Shown here: positions 31,991 to 40,938 of the stretch, one piece after another | Layout: the number at the start of each line of letters is the position of its first letter | Numbering within the stretch: position 1 is the stretch's first letter | Assembly (NCBI RefSeq): GCF_038725785.1 | Contig: NZ_CP109796.1 | Span: 6,076,501-6,140,500, forward strand | Reading direction: 5' to 3' | DNA: 64,000 bases | From: Termitidicoccus mucosus | GTDB taxonomy: Bacteria; Verrucomicrobiota; Verrucomicrobiia; Opitutales; Opitutaceae | Notes under the pieces: model-generated | The model's database searches: none | The model's input: only the letters and a program-made list of their open reading frames with translations | What the model was told of the DNA's origin: nothing | Translations under genes and position numbers: made by a program

Positions 31991-33070
31991 TCAGGAAAAA
32001 CGGGACAGGTAGCGCTCGGCCAGCGCGGCCGTGCCTTCGGCGAAGCCGGGGGCGACGGATTGCGCCTGGGCGGTGTCGGCATGGGAGCCGATCCACGCCA
32101 GCAGCAGCAGGCGCCGCATCATCATGAACGTGTCGATCGCGGCGAGCTCGGGCTTCGAAAGCGCGCGGACTTTGGCGTAACCGCGCAGCCAGGCGTCGAT
32201 CAGCGCGGGGACATCGGAATGCGTTTCGATGAAGCTGAGCGCCGCGGCGAGGTCGTAGATGAACCACGAATAACCGCAGTCGTCGAAGTCGATGGCGGCG
32301 ACAGTGTCGCCCTTCACCAGCAGGTTGGCGGCGCGCAGGTCGGCGTGGATGAGGCCGAAGCGGTTTTTGGAAAAACCGACGGCGTCGGAGCGGCGGCGGA
32401 GCACGGGCAGGACGCGGCTCAGGTGGCGCTGGATGGCGGGAGTGACGCCGGTGCCCTTCTGCCACCGGCCCCAGTGTCCGCCGGGGCCGAGCATGGTGTC
32501 GAAATCCCAGCGGAAGCGGCGCATGGGGCGCGACGGTTTCCACGCGACGACATGCGCGTGGAGCCGGGCGGTGACTTCGCCCAGCAACTCGAACGAGGCG
32601 AGGCGGTTGCCCTCGTCGGGCTCGGCGCCCTCGACGAAGGTGAAGAGCACGCAGTTGCGCGGCTCGGGCACGCCGGGATGCCAGATGTGCTGGATGAACT
32701 CGCCGTCGAGCGCGGCGATGGGCTCGGCGGTGACGATCGGGGTGTCGCGGCGGATGGCGAGCACCCATTCGAGTTCGGAGGCGATGTTGGCGCGCGGGTG
32801 GTAGCCGGGGCGGTTGATGCGCAACACCCGCGCGGGACCGGCGGGCGGGCGGATCAGCCAGGTGGCGTTTTCCGAATAGTTGAGCAGGCGGATTTCGGAC
32901 GAGGAGGGCAGGCCGTAGAGCGGAAGCGCCTGGCGGGCGAGTTGCTCGACGCGGGCAAGCTGCTCGGCGACGGGCAGGGCGGCGAAGGATGGCGCGGGCG
33001 CGGCGGCGGGCGGCGGCACCGCGCGGCGGCGGGTGGAGGCGGGACGGCGTTCGAGCGTGAGTGCGGGCAT
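31991..33070 (-). CDS. APH-type small-molecule kinase
   Basis: A protein of 359 residues with the aminoglycoside/choline phosphotransferase fold. The catalytic loop is LIHADLRAANLLVKGD (His242, Asp244, Asn249) and the metal-binding DFD is at 261-263. RVLRINRPGY holds the nucleotide-binding region. About 30 Pro/Ala-rich residues precede the domain. It is the last gene of an eight-gene operon and directly follows a class III aminotransferase gene. A kinase next to this PLP fold recalls the hydroxylysine and ethanolamine kinase/phospho-lyase pairs, so the substrate may be a hydroxy-amine; this is inference. Confidence 0.85.
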   Translation of the reverse strand: MPALTLERRPASTRRRAVPPPAAAPAPSFAALPVAEQLARVEQLARQALPLYGLPSSSEIRLLNYSENATWLIRPPAGPARVLRINRPGYHPRANIASELEWVLAIRRDTPIVTAEPIAALDGEFIQHIWHPGVPEPRNCVLFTFVEGAEPDEGNRLASFELLGEVTARLHAHVVAWKPSRPMRRFRWDFDTMLGPGGHWGRWQKGTGVTPAIQRHLSRVLPVLRRRSDAVGFSKNRFGLIHADLRAANLLVKGDTVAAIDFDDCGYSWFIYDLAAALSFIETHSDVPALIDAWLRGYAKVRALSKPELAAIDTFMMMRRLLLLAWIGSHADTAQAQSVAPGFAEGTAALAERYLSRFS

Positions 33071-33129
33071 GGGCGGATGCGGATGAAGGATCGGGTGGGG
33101 CCGGTGCGCGGGCGGAACGTCCGCGGCAT

Positions 33130-34419
33130 TCAGGCGGCGGCGGCGGCGGCGGGGATCGACTTGGCAGCCTCGGCGAGGCCGGCTTCGAGGCGGGCGAGGA
33201 TGTCGTCGCAGAGTTCCCGGGTGCAGAGGAGACCGGGTTTGAACTGGAGAATGCGCGGGTCGAGCTGCGAGTAGATGGCCCAGAGGCCGTGCTTGTAGAG
33301 GTGCGGCATGACGAGCTTCGCGCCTTCGGGATGGTCGAATTCGAGGCCGAAGATCACGCCGCGCTGGCGGATGCCGCTGAAGAAGGGTGCGAATTTTTCG
33401 CGGATGCGGTCGAGTCCGGCGCGGAGGTGGCCGGCGACGAACTTGACGTTGGCCACGGTTTCGGGGCGGAGGGTGATTTCGAGGGTTTTGAGGGCGACGA
33501 TGCAGCCCAGCTCGGCGCCGCCGAAGGTGGAGATGTGCCCCCAGCCGTCCTCGGTGAGCCAGTGGCCGGCGCGCTCGTTGACGATGACGGCGCCGATCGG
33601 GTAGAGGCCGCCGCCGAGTCCCTTGCTGGTGACGATGATGTCGGGCGTGACGCCGTAGGTGCTGATGCCCCAGAGCTGGCCGCAGCGCATGAGGCCGGTC
33701 TGGACTTCGTCGGCGACGTAGAGGGTGCCGTATTTTTCGCAGAGTTTCTTCACGCCGGGCAGGTAACCGTCGTCGGGGAGCGGGAAACCGTAGGTGGCGG
33801 GGATGGTTTCCATGATGACACAGGCGGCGTCGCCGGGGCGAAGGGCCGCCTCCATCGCGTCGAGGTCGTTGAAGGGGACTTTGACGAATTCGCGCGGGTC
33901 GCCCTCGCTGAGGAACTGTTTCGCGTAGCGTTCGTTGGCGGTGCCGAGGGCAAGGCCGGTGTGGCCGTGGTAGGCGCGGATGACGGAGACGATTTTTTTG
34001 CGCCGGGCGCCGTAGCGGGCGCACTTGAGGCCGATGTCGATGGCCTCGCCGCCGCCGCTGGCGAGGACGGCGTAGTGCATGCCGGCGGGCGCGGTCTCGA
34101 CGAGTTTTTTCGTGAGGGCGGCGCGGGTGATGGCGGGGAAGTGGTGGTTGCCGATGTCGAAGTGGTCGAGCGCCTCCTTGAGGGTGGCGATGATCTCGGG
34201 GTTGCGGTGGCCGAGGTTGAAGGTGCCGCCGTTGAGGTGCAGGTCGATGAGGCGGTGGCCGCTCATGTCATACATGTGGTAGCCTTCGCGGCGGCCCATG
34301 ATGAAATCGACGCCATCGCGCTGCCAGGTGTGGACCTTGTGCGGGTTCCAGTAGCGGATGGAGTCGCGTTGAACGGCTGTTTTGTCGGCGTGGACGAGGG
34401 ATTCGATGAATGGAGACAT
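33130..34419 (-). CDS. Class III aminotransferase-fold PLP enzyme
   Basis: A protein of 429 residues. The PLP lysine is Lys266 in VTSKGLGGGLYPIG; YVADEVQTG (234-242) carries the Asp that holds the cofactor nitrogen, and ASGGGEAIDIGLK and RAYHGHTG form the phosphate site. Family members include omega-amino acid transaminases and the phospho-lyases AGXT2L1 and AGXT2L2. The adjoining kinase makes a phospho-lyase role plausible, but transamination of an imported amine is equally possible. A poly-Ala tail ends the protein. Confidence 0.9.
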   Translation of the reverse strand: MSPFIESLVHADKTAVQRDSIRYWNPHKVHTWQRDGVDFIMGRREGYHMYDMSGHRLIDLHLNGGTFNLGHRNPEIIATLKEALDHFDIGNHHFPAITRAALTKKLVETAPAGMHYAVLASGGGEAIDIGLKCARYGARRKKIVSVIRAYHGHTGLALGTANERYAKQFLSEGDPREFVKVPFNDLDAMEAALRPGDAACVIMETIPATYGFPLPDDGYLPGVKKLCEKYGTLYVADEVQTGLMRCGQLWGISTYGVTPDIIVTSKGLGGGLYPIGAVIVNERAGHWLTEDGWGHISTFGGAELGCIVALKTLEITLRPETVANVKFVAGHLRAGLDRIREKFAPFFSGIRQRGVIFGLEFDHPEGAKLVMPHLYKHGLWAIYSQLDPRILQFKPGLLCTRELCDDILARLEAGLAEAAKSIPAAAAAA

Positions 34420-34426
34420 AGAGAGA

Positions 34427-34455
34427 ATGAATAATTAAGAATTAAAAATTAAGAA
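34427..34455. repeat. AT-rich AATTAAGAATTAAAA word repeat (type H)
   Basis: Short words AATTAAGAATTAAAAATTAA fill the gap immediately upstream of the aminotransferase start (reading on the minus strand). A longer, palindromic version lies in the next gap at 35192-35298. Confidence 0.6.
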
Positions 34456-34478
34456 TGGAGGAATGAGGCGGAGGCGGA

Positions 34479-35189
34479 TTATGGTGCGAGGGCGCCGAGG
34501 GTTTCGTCGGTGGCGAGGACCTGGCAGTAGAGGTTGTTGATGATGGTCAGTTCGGCGCGGTGGAGTTCGTCGGTGGCGGCGGCACAGGCGTCGTCCACCA
34601 GCACCACGTCGAAGCTTTCGTCGGCGAGGCTGCGCACGGTGCTGGAAACGCATTGGTCGGTGAACACGCCGGCGACGACGACATGGCGGACGCGGAGGTT
34701 GGCGAGGAGGAGGCGCAGAGTGGTGCCGGTGACGGCGCTGTCGGTGGTCTTGCCAAGGACAATTTCGCCGGGCAGCGGGGCCGTTTCGGGAAGGAAGGCG
34801 GCGCCGGGGCTGCCGGGCGGATAGTGGAGGTTGTTGAAGCCGGGGCGGGCGTGGCTGAGCGAGCGGTCGCGTCCGTCGGGCGTAAGGCTGGTGATGTGCG
34901 CGTGGATGACGGCGCGGGCGGTGGCGGGCGCGGCGCGAAAGCGGGCGAGGAGGCGCGCGGCATTGGGGAGGACGGTGCCGGCCATGCGCGCGCGGTAGGG
35001 CGCCCAGCGGCGGTATTCGTGTAATGCTTCGTCGGTGGCGTCGGGCGTCAGCGGGGCGGGATCGTAGAAGCCGCGCTGGAGGTCGATGAGGAGAAGGGCG
35101 GTGGCATCGGCAGGCAAACGGATGTCCGGCAAGGCGTCGGCGGGCAGCGTTTCGTAGTAGAACGAGCGGTAGGAGGTGCGCCAGGACAT
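34479..35189 (-). CDS. Isochorismatase-family cysteine hydrolase
   Basis: A protein of 236 residues of the nicotinamidase/isochorismatase superfamily. The triad is Asp36 (LLLIDLQRG), Lys147 (IVLGKTTDSA) and Cys180 (GVFTDQCVSSTV), so it should be an active amidase rather than a cysteine-less isochorismatase. Members cleave N-carbamoyl, ureido or nicotinamide amide bonds. Within the operon it may release ammonia or CO2 from an imported amide; the substrate is unknown. Confidence 0.9.
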   Translation of the reverse strand: MSWRTSYRSFYYETLPADALPDIRLPADATALLLIDLQRGFYDPAPLTPDATDEALHEYRRWAPYRARMAGTVLPNAARLLARFRAAPATARAVIHAHITSLTPDGRDRSLSHARPGFNNLHYPPGSPGAAFLPETAPLPGEIVLGKTTDSAVTGTTLRLLLANLRVRHVVVAGVFTDQCVSSTVRSLADESFDVVLVDDACAAATDELHRAELTIINNLYCQVLATDETLGALAP

Positions 35190-35191
35190 GG

Positions 35192-35298
35192 GAAATTACG
35201 AATTACAAATGACGAATTACGAATGATCAGATGGCGGAGGAATGATGCGTGGCGGATTGGGAAAATTCGTCATTTGTCATTTTTAATTCGTAATTCAT
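35192..35298. repeat. Palindromic AATTACGAATTA word repeat (type H)
   Basis: Words such as AATTACGAATTAC and AATGACGAATTACGAAT (35193-35224) pair with AATTCGTCATTTGTCA and AATTCGTAATTC (35265-35297). The element starts two bases upstream of the cysteine hydrolase ATG and ends four bases from the SDR stop. It thus fills the gap between two genes of one operon. Confidence 0.8.
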
Positions 35299-35300
35299 GG

Positions 35301-36092
35301 TCACGCGGTGAGCGCGGCGGGGCACTCGGGGAGGATTTGCCCGCCGTCCACGACGAGCGCCTGGCCGGTGATAAAGCCCGCCTCGGGCGAGGCGAGAAAC
35401 GCGGCGGCGTGGCCGATGTCGTCCACGGTGCCGAGTTTGCCGAGGGGGATGGCGGCCTTGGTGGCGTTGATGTAGTCGGCGCCGACCTCGGCGAGGCCCT
35501 CGGTGTAGATGTTGCCGGGGAGGACGGCGTTCACGGTGATGCCGTCGCGGGCAAGCTCGATGGCGGCGGTGCGCAGGAAGCCGAGTTGCGCGGCCTTGGT
35601 CGCACCATAGTGCGCCCAGCCCGGGTAGCCGGTGACGGGGCCGGTGATGGACGAGGTGATGACGACGCGCCCGGCGGCGCTCTTGCGCAGGTGCGGGAGG
35701 GCGACCTGGACGCAGGTGAAGAGGCTGCGGACGTTGGTGGCGAAAAGGGCGTCCCACGCGGCCTCGGTGAGGTCGGGGATTTTCGCGGAGGGAAAGGCGC
35801 CGGCGTTGGCGCAGAGGATGTCGAGCCCGCCGTAAAGGGAGACGGTCTTGGCGACGAGGGCCTCGACCTGGGCGCGGTCGGTGACGTCGGCCTGCACGAA
35901 CGTGACGGTGTTTTTGCGTCCGGGCTCGACGTGGCCGCGGAGTTCGGCGGCGGTGGCCTCGCCGCCGATGGCGTTGCGCCCGGCGATGACGACGCGCGCG
36001 CCTTTCTGCGCGAAGACGCGGGCGATGCCTTTGCCGATGCCCTTGGTGGCGCCGGTTACGATGACGGATTTTCCTTGGAGCGATGACTGCAT
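35301..36092 (-). CDS. Short-chain dehydrogenase/reductase
   Basis: A protein of 263 residues of the classical SDR family (FabG-like). TGATKGIGKGIA (13-24) is the dinucleotide-binding loop, LCANAGAF corresponds to NNAG, and YGATKAAQ holds the catalytic Tyr and Lys after ITSSIT with its Ser. GQALVVDGGQ ends the fold. The glycine loop and VIAGRN suggest NADP+ preference, though not firmly. In this operon it probably oxidises or reduces a hydroxyl or keto group of the degraded compound. Confidence 0.92.
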   Translation of the reverse strand: MQSSLQGKSVIVTGATKGIGKGIARVFAQKGARVVIAGRNAIGGEATAAELRGHVEPGRKNTVTFVQADVTDRAQVEALVAKTVSLYGGLDILCANAGAFPSAKIPDLTEAAWDALFATNVRSLFTCVQVALPHLRKSAAGRVVITSSITGPVTGYPGWAHYGATKAAQLGFLRTAAIELARDGITVNAVLPGNIYTEGLAEVGADYINATKAAIPLGKLGTVDDIGHAAAFLASPEAGFITGQALVVDGGQILPECPAALTA

Positions 36093-36125
36093 GGGAGGGA
36101 ACGCGGAGGGTTGCGGAACAGAAAT

Positions 36126-36941
36126 TCAGCGGGCGGCGGCGCGGCGGTTTTTTCGTGTCGTCCAGTGGATGATGCCGAAGAGGGCCACGACGAGGACGAT
36201 GGCGCCGAGGACGGAGATGGCGCCGACGGCGGGCACGATGGGCTGGTAGCCGCTGGTCATGCGGGCGTAGAGCCATTCGGGCAGGGCGCTGTCGGGGCCG
36301 GTGGTGTAGAGCGAGAGCGCGAAGTTGCCCCACGAGAGGAGTATCGCGAAACAGGCGGCGGAGACCATGCCGGGGGCGAGGAGCGGCAGGGTGATCATGC
36401 GCAGGATCTGGCCGCGGGTGGCGCCCATGTCGCGCGCGGCCTCCTCCAGCGAGTCGTCGAGGCCGTAGGCCTGGATGGACATGATGAGCGTGGTGATCGG
36501 CGCGATCCAGACGGTGTGCGAGATGACGGCGGTCCACCACGAGGGCGTGATGTCGAGGAAGTTGAACCACATGAGGAGCGCGAGCCCGAGGACCGACTGG
36601 GGAAAAAAGAGCGGGAGGAGGACGAGCCGCTGGAAGGTCTTGCGCCCGCGCCACGCATAGCGGGCGTAGGCGAGGGCGGCGAAGAAGCCGATGACGAGCG
36701 AGCAGACCGTGGTGAGGGCGGCGATTTTCAGGCTGATGCCGACAAACTCCGCCACCTGCGGGGAGCGGACGGCGGCGTCATACCACTTGAGCGTGAGATC
36801 CTCCGCCGGATACGGAAAGGCGAAGTAGCGCTTTTTCGAGAGCGAGGCGACGACGATGCAGAAAAGCGGGAAATAGAACAGGAGCAGGATGAGGCCCGCG
36901 TAGAGGCTGAAGCCGGCTTTTTGCGTGCGGGAGACGATCAT
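36126..36941 (-). CDS. ABC transporter permease (PotC-like)
   Basis: An inner-membrane permease of 271 residues with six helices. The coupling-helix motif EAARDMGATRGQILRMITLPLLAPG is characteristic of the spermidine/putrescine/iron class. It forms the second half of the transport channel with the next permease gene. Its ATG lies in a gap with the ATGCGGATTTGGAATTGCGG word repeat (36954-36976). Confidence 0.92.
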   Translation of the reverse strand: MIVSRTQKAGFSLYAGLILLLFYFPLFCIVVASLSKKRYFAFPYPAEDLTLKWYDAAVRSPQVAEFVGISLKIAALTTVCSLVIGFFAALAYARYAWRGRKTFQRLVLLPLFFPQSVLGLALLMWFNFLDITPSWWTAVISHTVWIAPITTLIMSIQAYGLDDSLEEAARDMGATRGQILRMITLPLLAPGMVSAACFAILLSWGNFALSLYTTGPDSALPEWLYARMTSGYQPIVPAVGAISVLGAIVLVVALFGIIHWTTRKNRRAAAR

Positions 36942-37001
36942 GGGAAAATGCGGATTTGGAATTGCGGATTGCGGAGTGGAGCGGGGCGGCGGCGCGCGCG
37001 G

Positions 37002-38081
37002 TCAGTTTTCGCGGGGCTTCTTGCCGAGGAATTTTTCCAGGTCGAAACGGCCGAGGGCGAAGAAGACGAGGACGGTCGTGAGCAGGATCAGGAGCGTCGA
37101 GAGGGCGGAGCCGAGCGGCCAGTTCTGGCCGTAGGTGAACTCGGTTTCGATGTCCGCCGCGATGGTGACGACCTTCTGGCCGCCGAGGATCTTGGCCTCG
37201 GTGATCGCGCCGATCGAGAGGACGAAGACGAGCAGCGAGCCGATGAGGACGCCGGGCATGGAAAGCGGCAGGTCGATCTTGCGGAAAACCTGCCAGCGGC
37301 TCGCGCCCAGGTCGAACGCCGCCTCGCGCACCTGGTCGGGCACCATCTTCACGCCGAGCGCGAGCGGGAAGAGCATGAAGGGCAGGTAAACGTAAACCAT
37401 GCCGAGCACGATCACGGGCACGTTGTAGAGGAGGGAGTCGATGGGCAGGCCGAGGCGGGCCAGCGTGCCGCCGACCACGCCGTTTTTCATGAAGCCGATG
37501 ACCCAGCCGAAGAGGCGCACGTTTTCCGACACGAAGAGCGAGGAGGCGATGGCGTAGGTGATGAACGTGGCGCCGCCGCGGAAAACCTTGGCCAGGGCAA
37601 AGGCCAGCGGATAGCAGACGACGAGCAGGATCGCCACGGTGAGCATCGCCAGCCCGACCGACCAGAGGATGGATTTGTAGTAAGTCTGGCCGAAGATGGT
37701 CCGGTAGTTTTCCAGCGTCGGCCATTGCAGGAGGCTGAAGGTCTTGGAGGGCATGAGGCCGAACCAGACGACGCAGAGCAGAGGCATGACGAAGCCGAAG
37801 AGCATCAGCAGCACAAAGGGCAGGGAGGAAAACCGGCCGAAGACGCCGGGCGTGGTGCGCAGCCGGGCAAGCAGGCGGGGGAGAAGCGGATTGGCATCGG
37901 TGCGGATGTGACGGAGCGCGGGATCGTCGGGCGACCAGGGGAAAGGGGAAGAGGGAGGGGCGGATACGGGGAGGGCGGGCGCGGCGCGTTGGGCCTCGTC
38001 GCGACGGAGGGAATGCAGTCGCTCCGGCTCCGGCGGGAGGGCGGATATGGGCGTGGAAGTGGCGGCGTTGCGGGAAATCAT
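37002..38081 (-). CDS. ABC transporter permease (PotB-like)
   Basis: An inner-membrane permease of 359 residues. About 75 residues of Pro/Arg-rich cytoplasmic sequence come before the first helix, longer than in PotB. The coupling motif EAAFDLGASRWQVFRKIDLPLSMPG is intact. The ATG at 38081 overlaps the ATPase stop codon in an ATGA, the usual sign of translational coupling; the longer open frame upstream is the shadow of the ATPase gene. Confidence 0.92.
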   Translation of the reverse strand: MISRNAATSTPISALPPEPERLHSLRRDEAQRAAPALPVSAPPSSPFPWSPDDPALRHIRTDANPLLPRLLARLRTTPGVFGRFSSLPFVLLMLFGFVMPLLCVVWFGLMPSKTFSLLQWPTLENYRTIFGQTYYKSILWSVGLAMLTVAILLVVCYPLAFALAKVFRGGATFITYAIASSLFVSENVRLFGWVIGFMKNGVVGGTLARLGLPIDSLLYNVPVIVLGMVYVYLPFMLFPLALGVKMVPDQVREAAFDLGASRWQVFRKIDLPLSMPGVLIGSLLVFVLSIGAITEAKILGGQKVVTIAADIETEFTYGQNWPLGSALSTLLILLTTVLVFFALGRFDLEKFLGKKPREN

Positions 38082-39229
38082 GTTTCGAGGAGCTGGCTGT
38101 CGTGGAGTTCCCAACCGAGGCGCAATCCGCTGTCGCCGGTGTCGGGGCGGTCCTCGCGCAGGCGTTCGACGGTGAGGGTGCAGCCGGGCGCGGCCTCGAC
38201 GTGATACTGGATGCGCGAGCCGAGGGAAAATTCGTTGAGAACGCGCACGCGAATGGCGTTGCCGGACTCCTCGCCCGGCTTGAGGAAACGGAGCGATTCG
38301 GGGCGGATGAGCAGCTTGCGGCTCTGCGCGGCGGCGAGCGGCGAGGGCAGGGTGAGCGGGAGCAGGCCGCGCCCGGTGTCCCAAGTGCCGGCGGCGGTGC
38401 CGTCGCGGCCGGTGACGGGGAGGAGGTTGACCTCGCCCATGAACTCGGCGACGAAGGCGTTGCGGGGCGCGGCGTAGATTTCGTCGGGCGTGCCGATCTG
38501 CTCGATGAGGCCGGCGCGCAGGATGGCGACGCGGTCGCTCATGACCATGGCCTCCTCCAGCGAGTGGGTGACATAGCAGAAGGTCTTGCCGGTGCGGCGC
38601 TGGATGTCCTTCAGCTCTTTTTGCAAGACCTTGCGCAGGCGGGCGTCGATGGCGGAAAGCGGCTCGTCGAAGAAGATGATTTCCGGGTCGTAGGCGAGGG
38701 CGCGGGCGAGCGCGACGCGCTGGCGCTCACCACCCGAGCATTGCATGACGTTTTTGTCGTAATAGCGGTTGGGATCGAGGTGGAGCTGGGCGAGCAGTTC
38801 CCAGGCGCGGGTGCGGCGCTCGTCGGAGGCCATGCCGGCGATGGTGAGCGGAAACTCGACATTGTGGCCCACGCTCATGTGCGGGAAGAGGGCGAGCGAC
38901 TGGAACACCATGCAGGTGGGGCGGCGGTTGGGCGGCAGGTCGTTGATCACCTTGCCGCGCAGGAGCAGGTCGCCCGCGGTCGGCTTTTCCATGCCGACGA
39001 GCATGCGCAGGAGCGTGGTCTTGCCGCTGCCGCTCGGGCCGACGAGCGTGAAGAACTCGCCCTCACGGATGCGGAAGCTCACGTCGTTGACGGCGGTGAA
39101 GGAGCCGAACCGTTTGGTGACGCCGGCGGCCTCGAGGATGGCCTCGCGCGGCGAAGGCTGGCCGGAGGCGGATGCGGAGGGGCGGGCGGACGGGGCAACG
39201 GTGTCGGATGCTGTGAACGGTGCGACCAT
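38078..39229 (-). CDS. ABC transporter ATP-binding protein (PotA-like)
   Basis: A protein of 383 residues. Walker A is GPSGSGKT (64-71), the signature is CSGGERQRVALARAL, and Walker B is EIIFFDEPLSAID with YVTHS as the H-loop. A TOBE-like regulatory domain fills the C-terminal third (LIRPESLRF, NEFSLGSRIQYHVE). It energises the two permeases that follow. The ATG at 39229 is used because the upstream frame is repeat-derived. Confidence 0.93.
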   Translation of the reverse strand: MVAPFTASDTVAPSARPSASASGQPSPREAILEAAGVTKRFGSFTAVNDVSFRIREGEFFTLVGPSGSGKTTLLRMLVGMEKPTAGDLLLRGKVINDLPPNRRPTCMVFQSLALFPHMSVGHNVEFPLTIAGMASDERRTRAWELLAQLHLDPNRYYDKNVMQCSGGERQRVALARALAYDPEIIFFDEPLSAIDARLRKVLQKELKDIQRRTGKTFCYVTHSLEEAMVMSDRVAILRAGLIEQIGTPDEIYAAPRNAFVAEFMGEVNLLPVTGRDGTAAGTWDTGRGLLPLTLPSPLAAAQSRKLLIRPESLRFLKPGEESGNAIRVRVLNEFSLGSRIQYHVEAAPGCTLTVERLREDRPDTGDSGLRLGWELHDSQLLET

Positions 39230-39347
39230 GAGTGTGTGGCGGCTAAGCCGCCTGATTAATAATGAATAATGAGGAACGGGCGCTGGCGGTGGAATGCAGG
39301 CCGGGAAGCGCTGACTCCCATTCTTGAATTTTAAGGGAGGATCTAAA

Positions 39348-39603
39348 AATAACCGCGAAGGATGCGAAGAAAGGCATGAAAACAAACCGCTGTTTTGATA
39401 ATACCATTTGCAGTCAGAAATCACACTTCAGGTAGGGCGAGGCGTCCCGCCGAGCCGTGTGAACCGCTCGCGGCTCGGCGGGACGCCTCGCCCTACCATT
39501 AACGGCTTCCATAGCGTGGTTTTCATTCGCAAATGATATAATATAAATAATATAACGTGATTTGATTATTATCCTTCGCGCTTCGCGTCCTTCGCGGTTA
39601 AAA
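39348..39603. repeat. Type C inverted repeat enclosing a type I palindrome
   Basis: The outer arms (39348-39371 and 39570-39603) share the CGCGAAGGA words of 6160-6265. The element has ATACCATTTG (39401) and CAAATGATAT (39532) flanks around the 27-bp palindrome at 39431-39497. One repeat kind appears to have inserted inside another. Confidence 0.75.
39431..39497. repeat. Perfect 27-bp palindrome (type I core)
   Basis: GGTAGGGCGAGGCGTCCCGC starts the left arm (39431-39457); 39471-39497 is its exact reverse complement over 27 bases with a 13-base loop. Other copies: 41936-42052 (worn), 49971-50026 (worn) and 55696-55762 (29 bp, perfect). Confidence 0.93.
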
Positions 39604-39654
39604 TGAATTTATAGAAGTTTCCTTGGTTCTTGATTCCGCCACCGCCGGCGCCGA

Positions 39655-40854
39655 TCAGGTGCGGGTGCGTTTGGCCTCGTTGTAGATCGAGGTGAGCAGG
39701 TCGTTGTCGGGCACGACCTGGTAGTCCACGCTGCGGGACATCTCCTCCTCGAGACTGTCCCACTGGATGGCGTCGAGCTCCTGCTTGCTGAACTTGGCGA
39801 ACACCCCGGGCTGGGCCATCTGCGAGACGGGATTGAAGGTGCCTTCGGCGAAGGCGACGGCCTTGCAGATTTCGGGCTTCTGCACGAATTCGAGGAAGTC
39901 GGCGGCGCGCGGGCTGAGGTCGGGGTTGTTGACCAGCGAGGTGAGCTCGAACCACTGCATGGCGCCCTTGCCGTCCACGGGGCCGCGGAGCGGGGAGATG
40001 CCGCGCACTTCGGAGAACCCTTCGTGGCGGGCGGTGGACGCGGTGTAGTTGCCGCCGGAGAAGTAGCAGTCGATGTCGCCGTTGACGAGGGCCTGGTTGA
40101 GCTGCACGAGGTCGCCGGAGATCATCTTCGCGTTGGCAAAGAGTTGCTGCGCGGTTTTGCGGAACAGTTCAACTTCCTCCGGCGTGTGCGTCTTGAACGG
40201 GCTGAAGCCGGCGGTGAAGCACAGGTGCATGACGTTCCAGTTGTCGTAGGCGAGCACGCCGTAGCGGTTTTTCAGCTTCGGATCGAGGAACAGCGGGAAG
40301 CCCTGGTCCTCGGCGGTGGCGCGGGAGATTTTCTTCGTGTTGACGACGAAGGAGAACGGGCCGAAGCGCTGGATCATGCCGAGCAGGTCCTTGCCGTCGG
40401 GCGAGAGGGCGAAGGGGTTGACGCCGTTTTTCTTGTCGTAGAAGTAGGGCAGCATCTTTTCGAGATGCGGCAGGAAGCGCTCCTGGTTGAGCGGCACGAT
40501 GAGTTTCTCGGGCCACATCTGCTCGCGCGCCCAGCATTGGTTGAGGTTGATGAGGTCCCAGACCTTGAGTTCGCCGGCGCGGAGCTTGTTGATCATGCTC
40601 GGGTCGTCGGTGCCGGACTCGGCCTTGAGCTTGATGCCGCGGAAGGCCTTGCGGAAGGGGCCGAGCACTTCCTCGGTGTTGTAGCCTTCCCAGCAGAGGA
40701 TGTTGAGCTCGTCGTCGCGCCGGCCGGAGGTCGTCTGGGCGTGGACGCGGGAGACGAAGGATGAGGATGTGAAGGCGAGTCCCGCGGTGAGTCCGCCGGC
40801 GAGCTTCATGAAGTCGCGGCGGTTGAGTTGGCGTGTCGTGTTGGTGATGCTCAT
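39655..40854 (-). CDS. Extracellular solute-binding protein with Tat-like signal (PotD-like)
   Basis: A periplasmic binding protein of 399 residues. The N-terminus reads NRRDFMKLAGGLTAGLAF (11-28), a twin-arginine signal. The mature part starts LNILCWEGYNTEEV, close to PotD/spermidine-putrescine and related amine-binding proteins, with CYFSGGNYTA and WFELTSLVNNPDL later. It delivers the substrate to the permeases encoded downstream. The first gene of the operon; a LysR gene lies divergently upstream. Confidence 0.92.
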   Translation of the reverse strand: MSITNTTRQLNRRDFMKLAGGLTAGLAFTSSSFVSRVHAQTTSGRRDDELNILCWEGYNTEEVLGPFRKAFRGIKLKAESGTDDPSMINKLRAGELKVWDLINLNQCWAREQMWPEKLIVPLNQERFLPHLEKMLPYFYDKKNGVNPFALSPDGKDLLGMIQRFGPFSFVVNTKKISRATAEDQGFPLFLDPKLKNRYGVLAYDNWNVMHLCFTAGFSPFKTHTPEEVELFRKTAQQLFANAKMISGDLVQLNQALVNGDIDCYFSGGNYTASTARHEGFSEVRGISPLRGPVDGKGAMQWFELTSLVNNPDLSPRAADFLEFVQKPEICKAVAFAEGTFNPVSQMAQPGVFAKFSKQELDAIQWDSLEEEMSRSVDYQVVPDNDLLTSIYNEAKRTRT

Positions 40855-40923
40855 AGGAGAATGACGTTTTTTCAGTCCCTCCTTGAATCAGCAGGCACGA
40901 TACCAGCTAGGAAGCGGGTCTGC

Positions 40924-40938
40924 CTATCCTATCCATAG
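40924..40938. promoter_or_regulatory. Possible LysR-type site in the divergent ABC/LysR gap
   Basis: CTATCCTATCCATAG is a CTAT-N7-ATAG dyad directly before the LysR start codon. The gap (40855-40938) must hold promoters of both units. The site is short and could be chance. Confidence 0.3.

Larger units (their letters stand above)
39230..39654. other. 425-base gap within the ABC operon, filled by nested repeats
   Basis: No gene is seen. The gap lies between the binding-protein gene and the ATPase gene. It contains inner type C arms (CGCGAAGGATGCGAAG at 39352 and TTCGCGTCCTTCGCGG near 39583) enclosing a perfect type I palindrome, plus an AT-rich stretch at 39530-39570. The large structure may lower downstream expression so that the binding protein is made in excess. 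Confidence 0.7.

Noticed and set aside
34427-35298. CRISPR-like short repeats
   Set aside because: Words are short, irregular and palindromic with no unique spacers of even length; no cas genes are present.
36111-38204. A 697-codon plus-strand open frame opposite the permease genes
   Set aside because: Glu/Asp/Gly/Arg-rich low-complexity shadow; both permease genes on the other strand have strong motifs.
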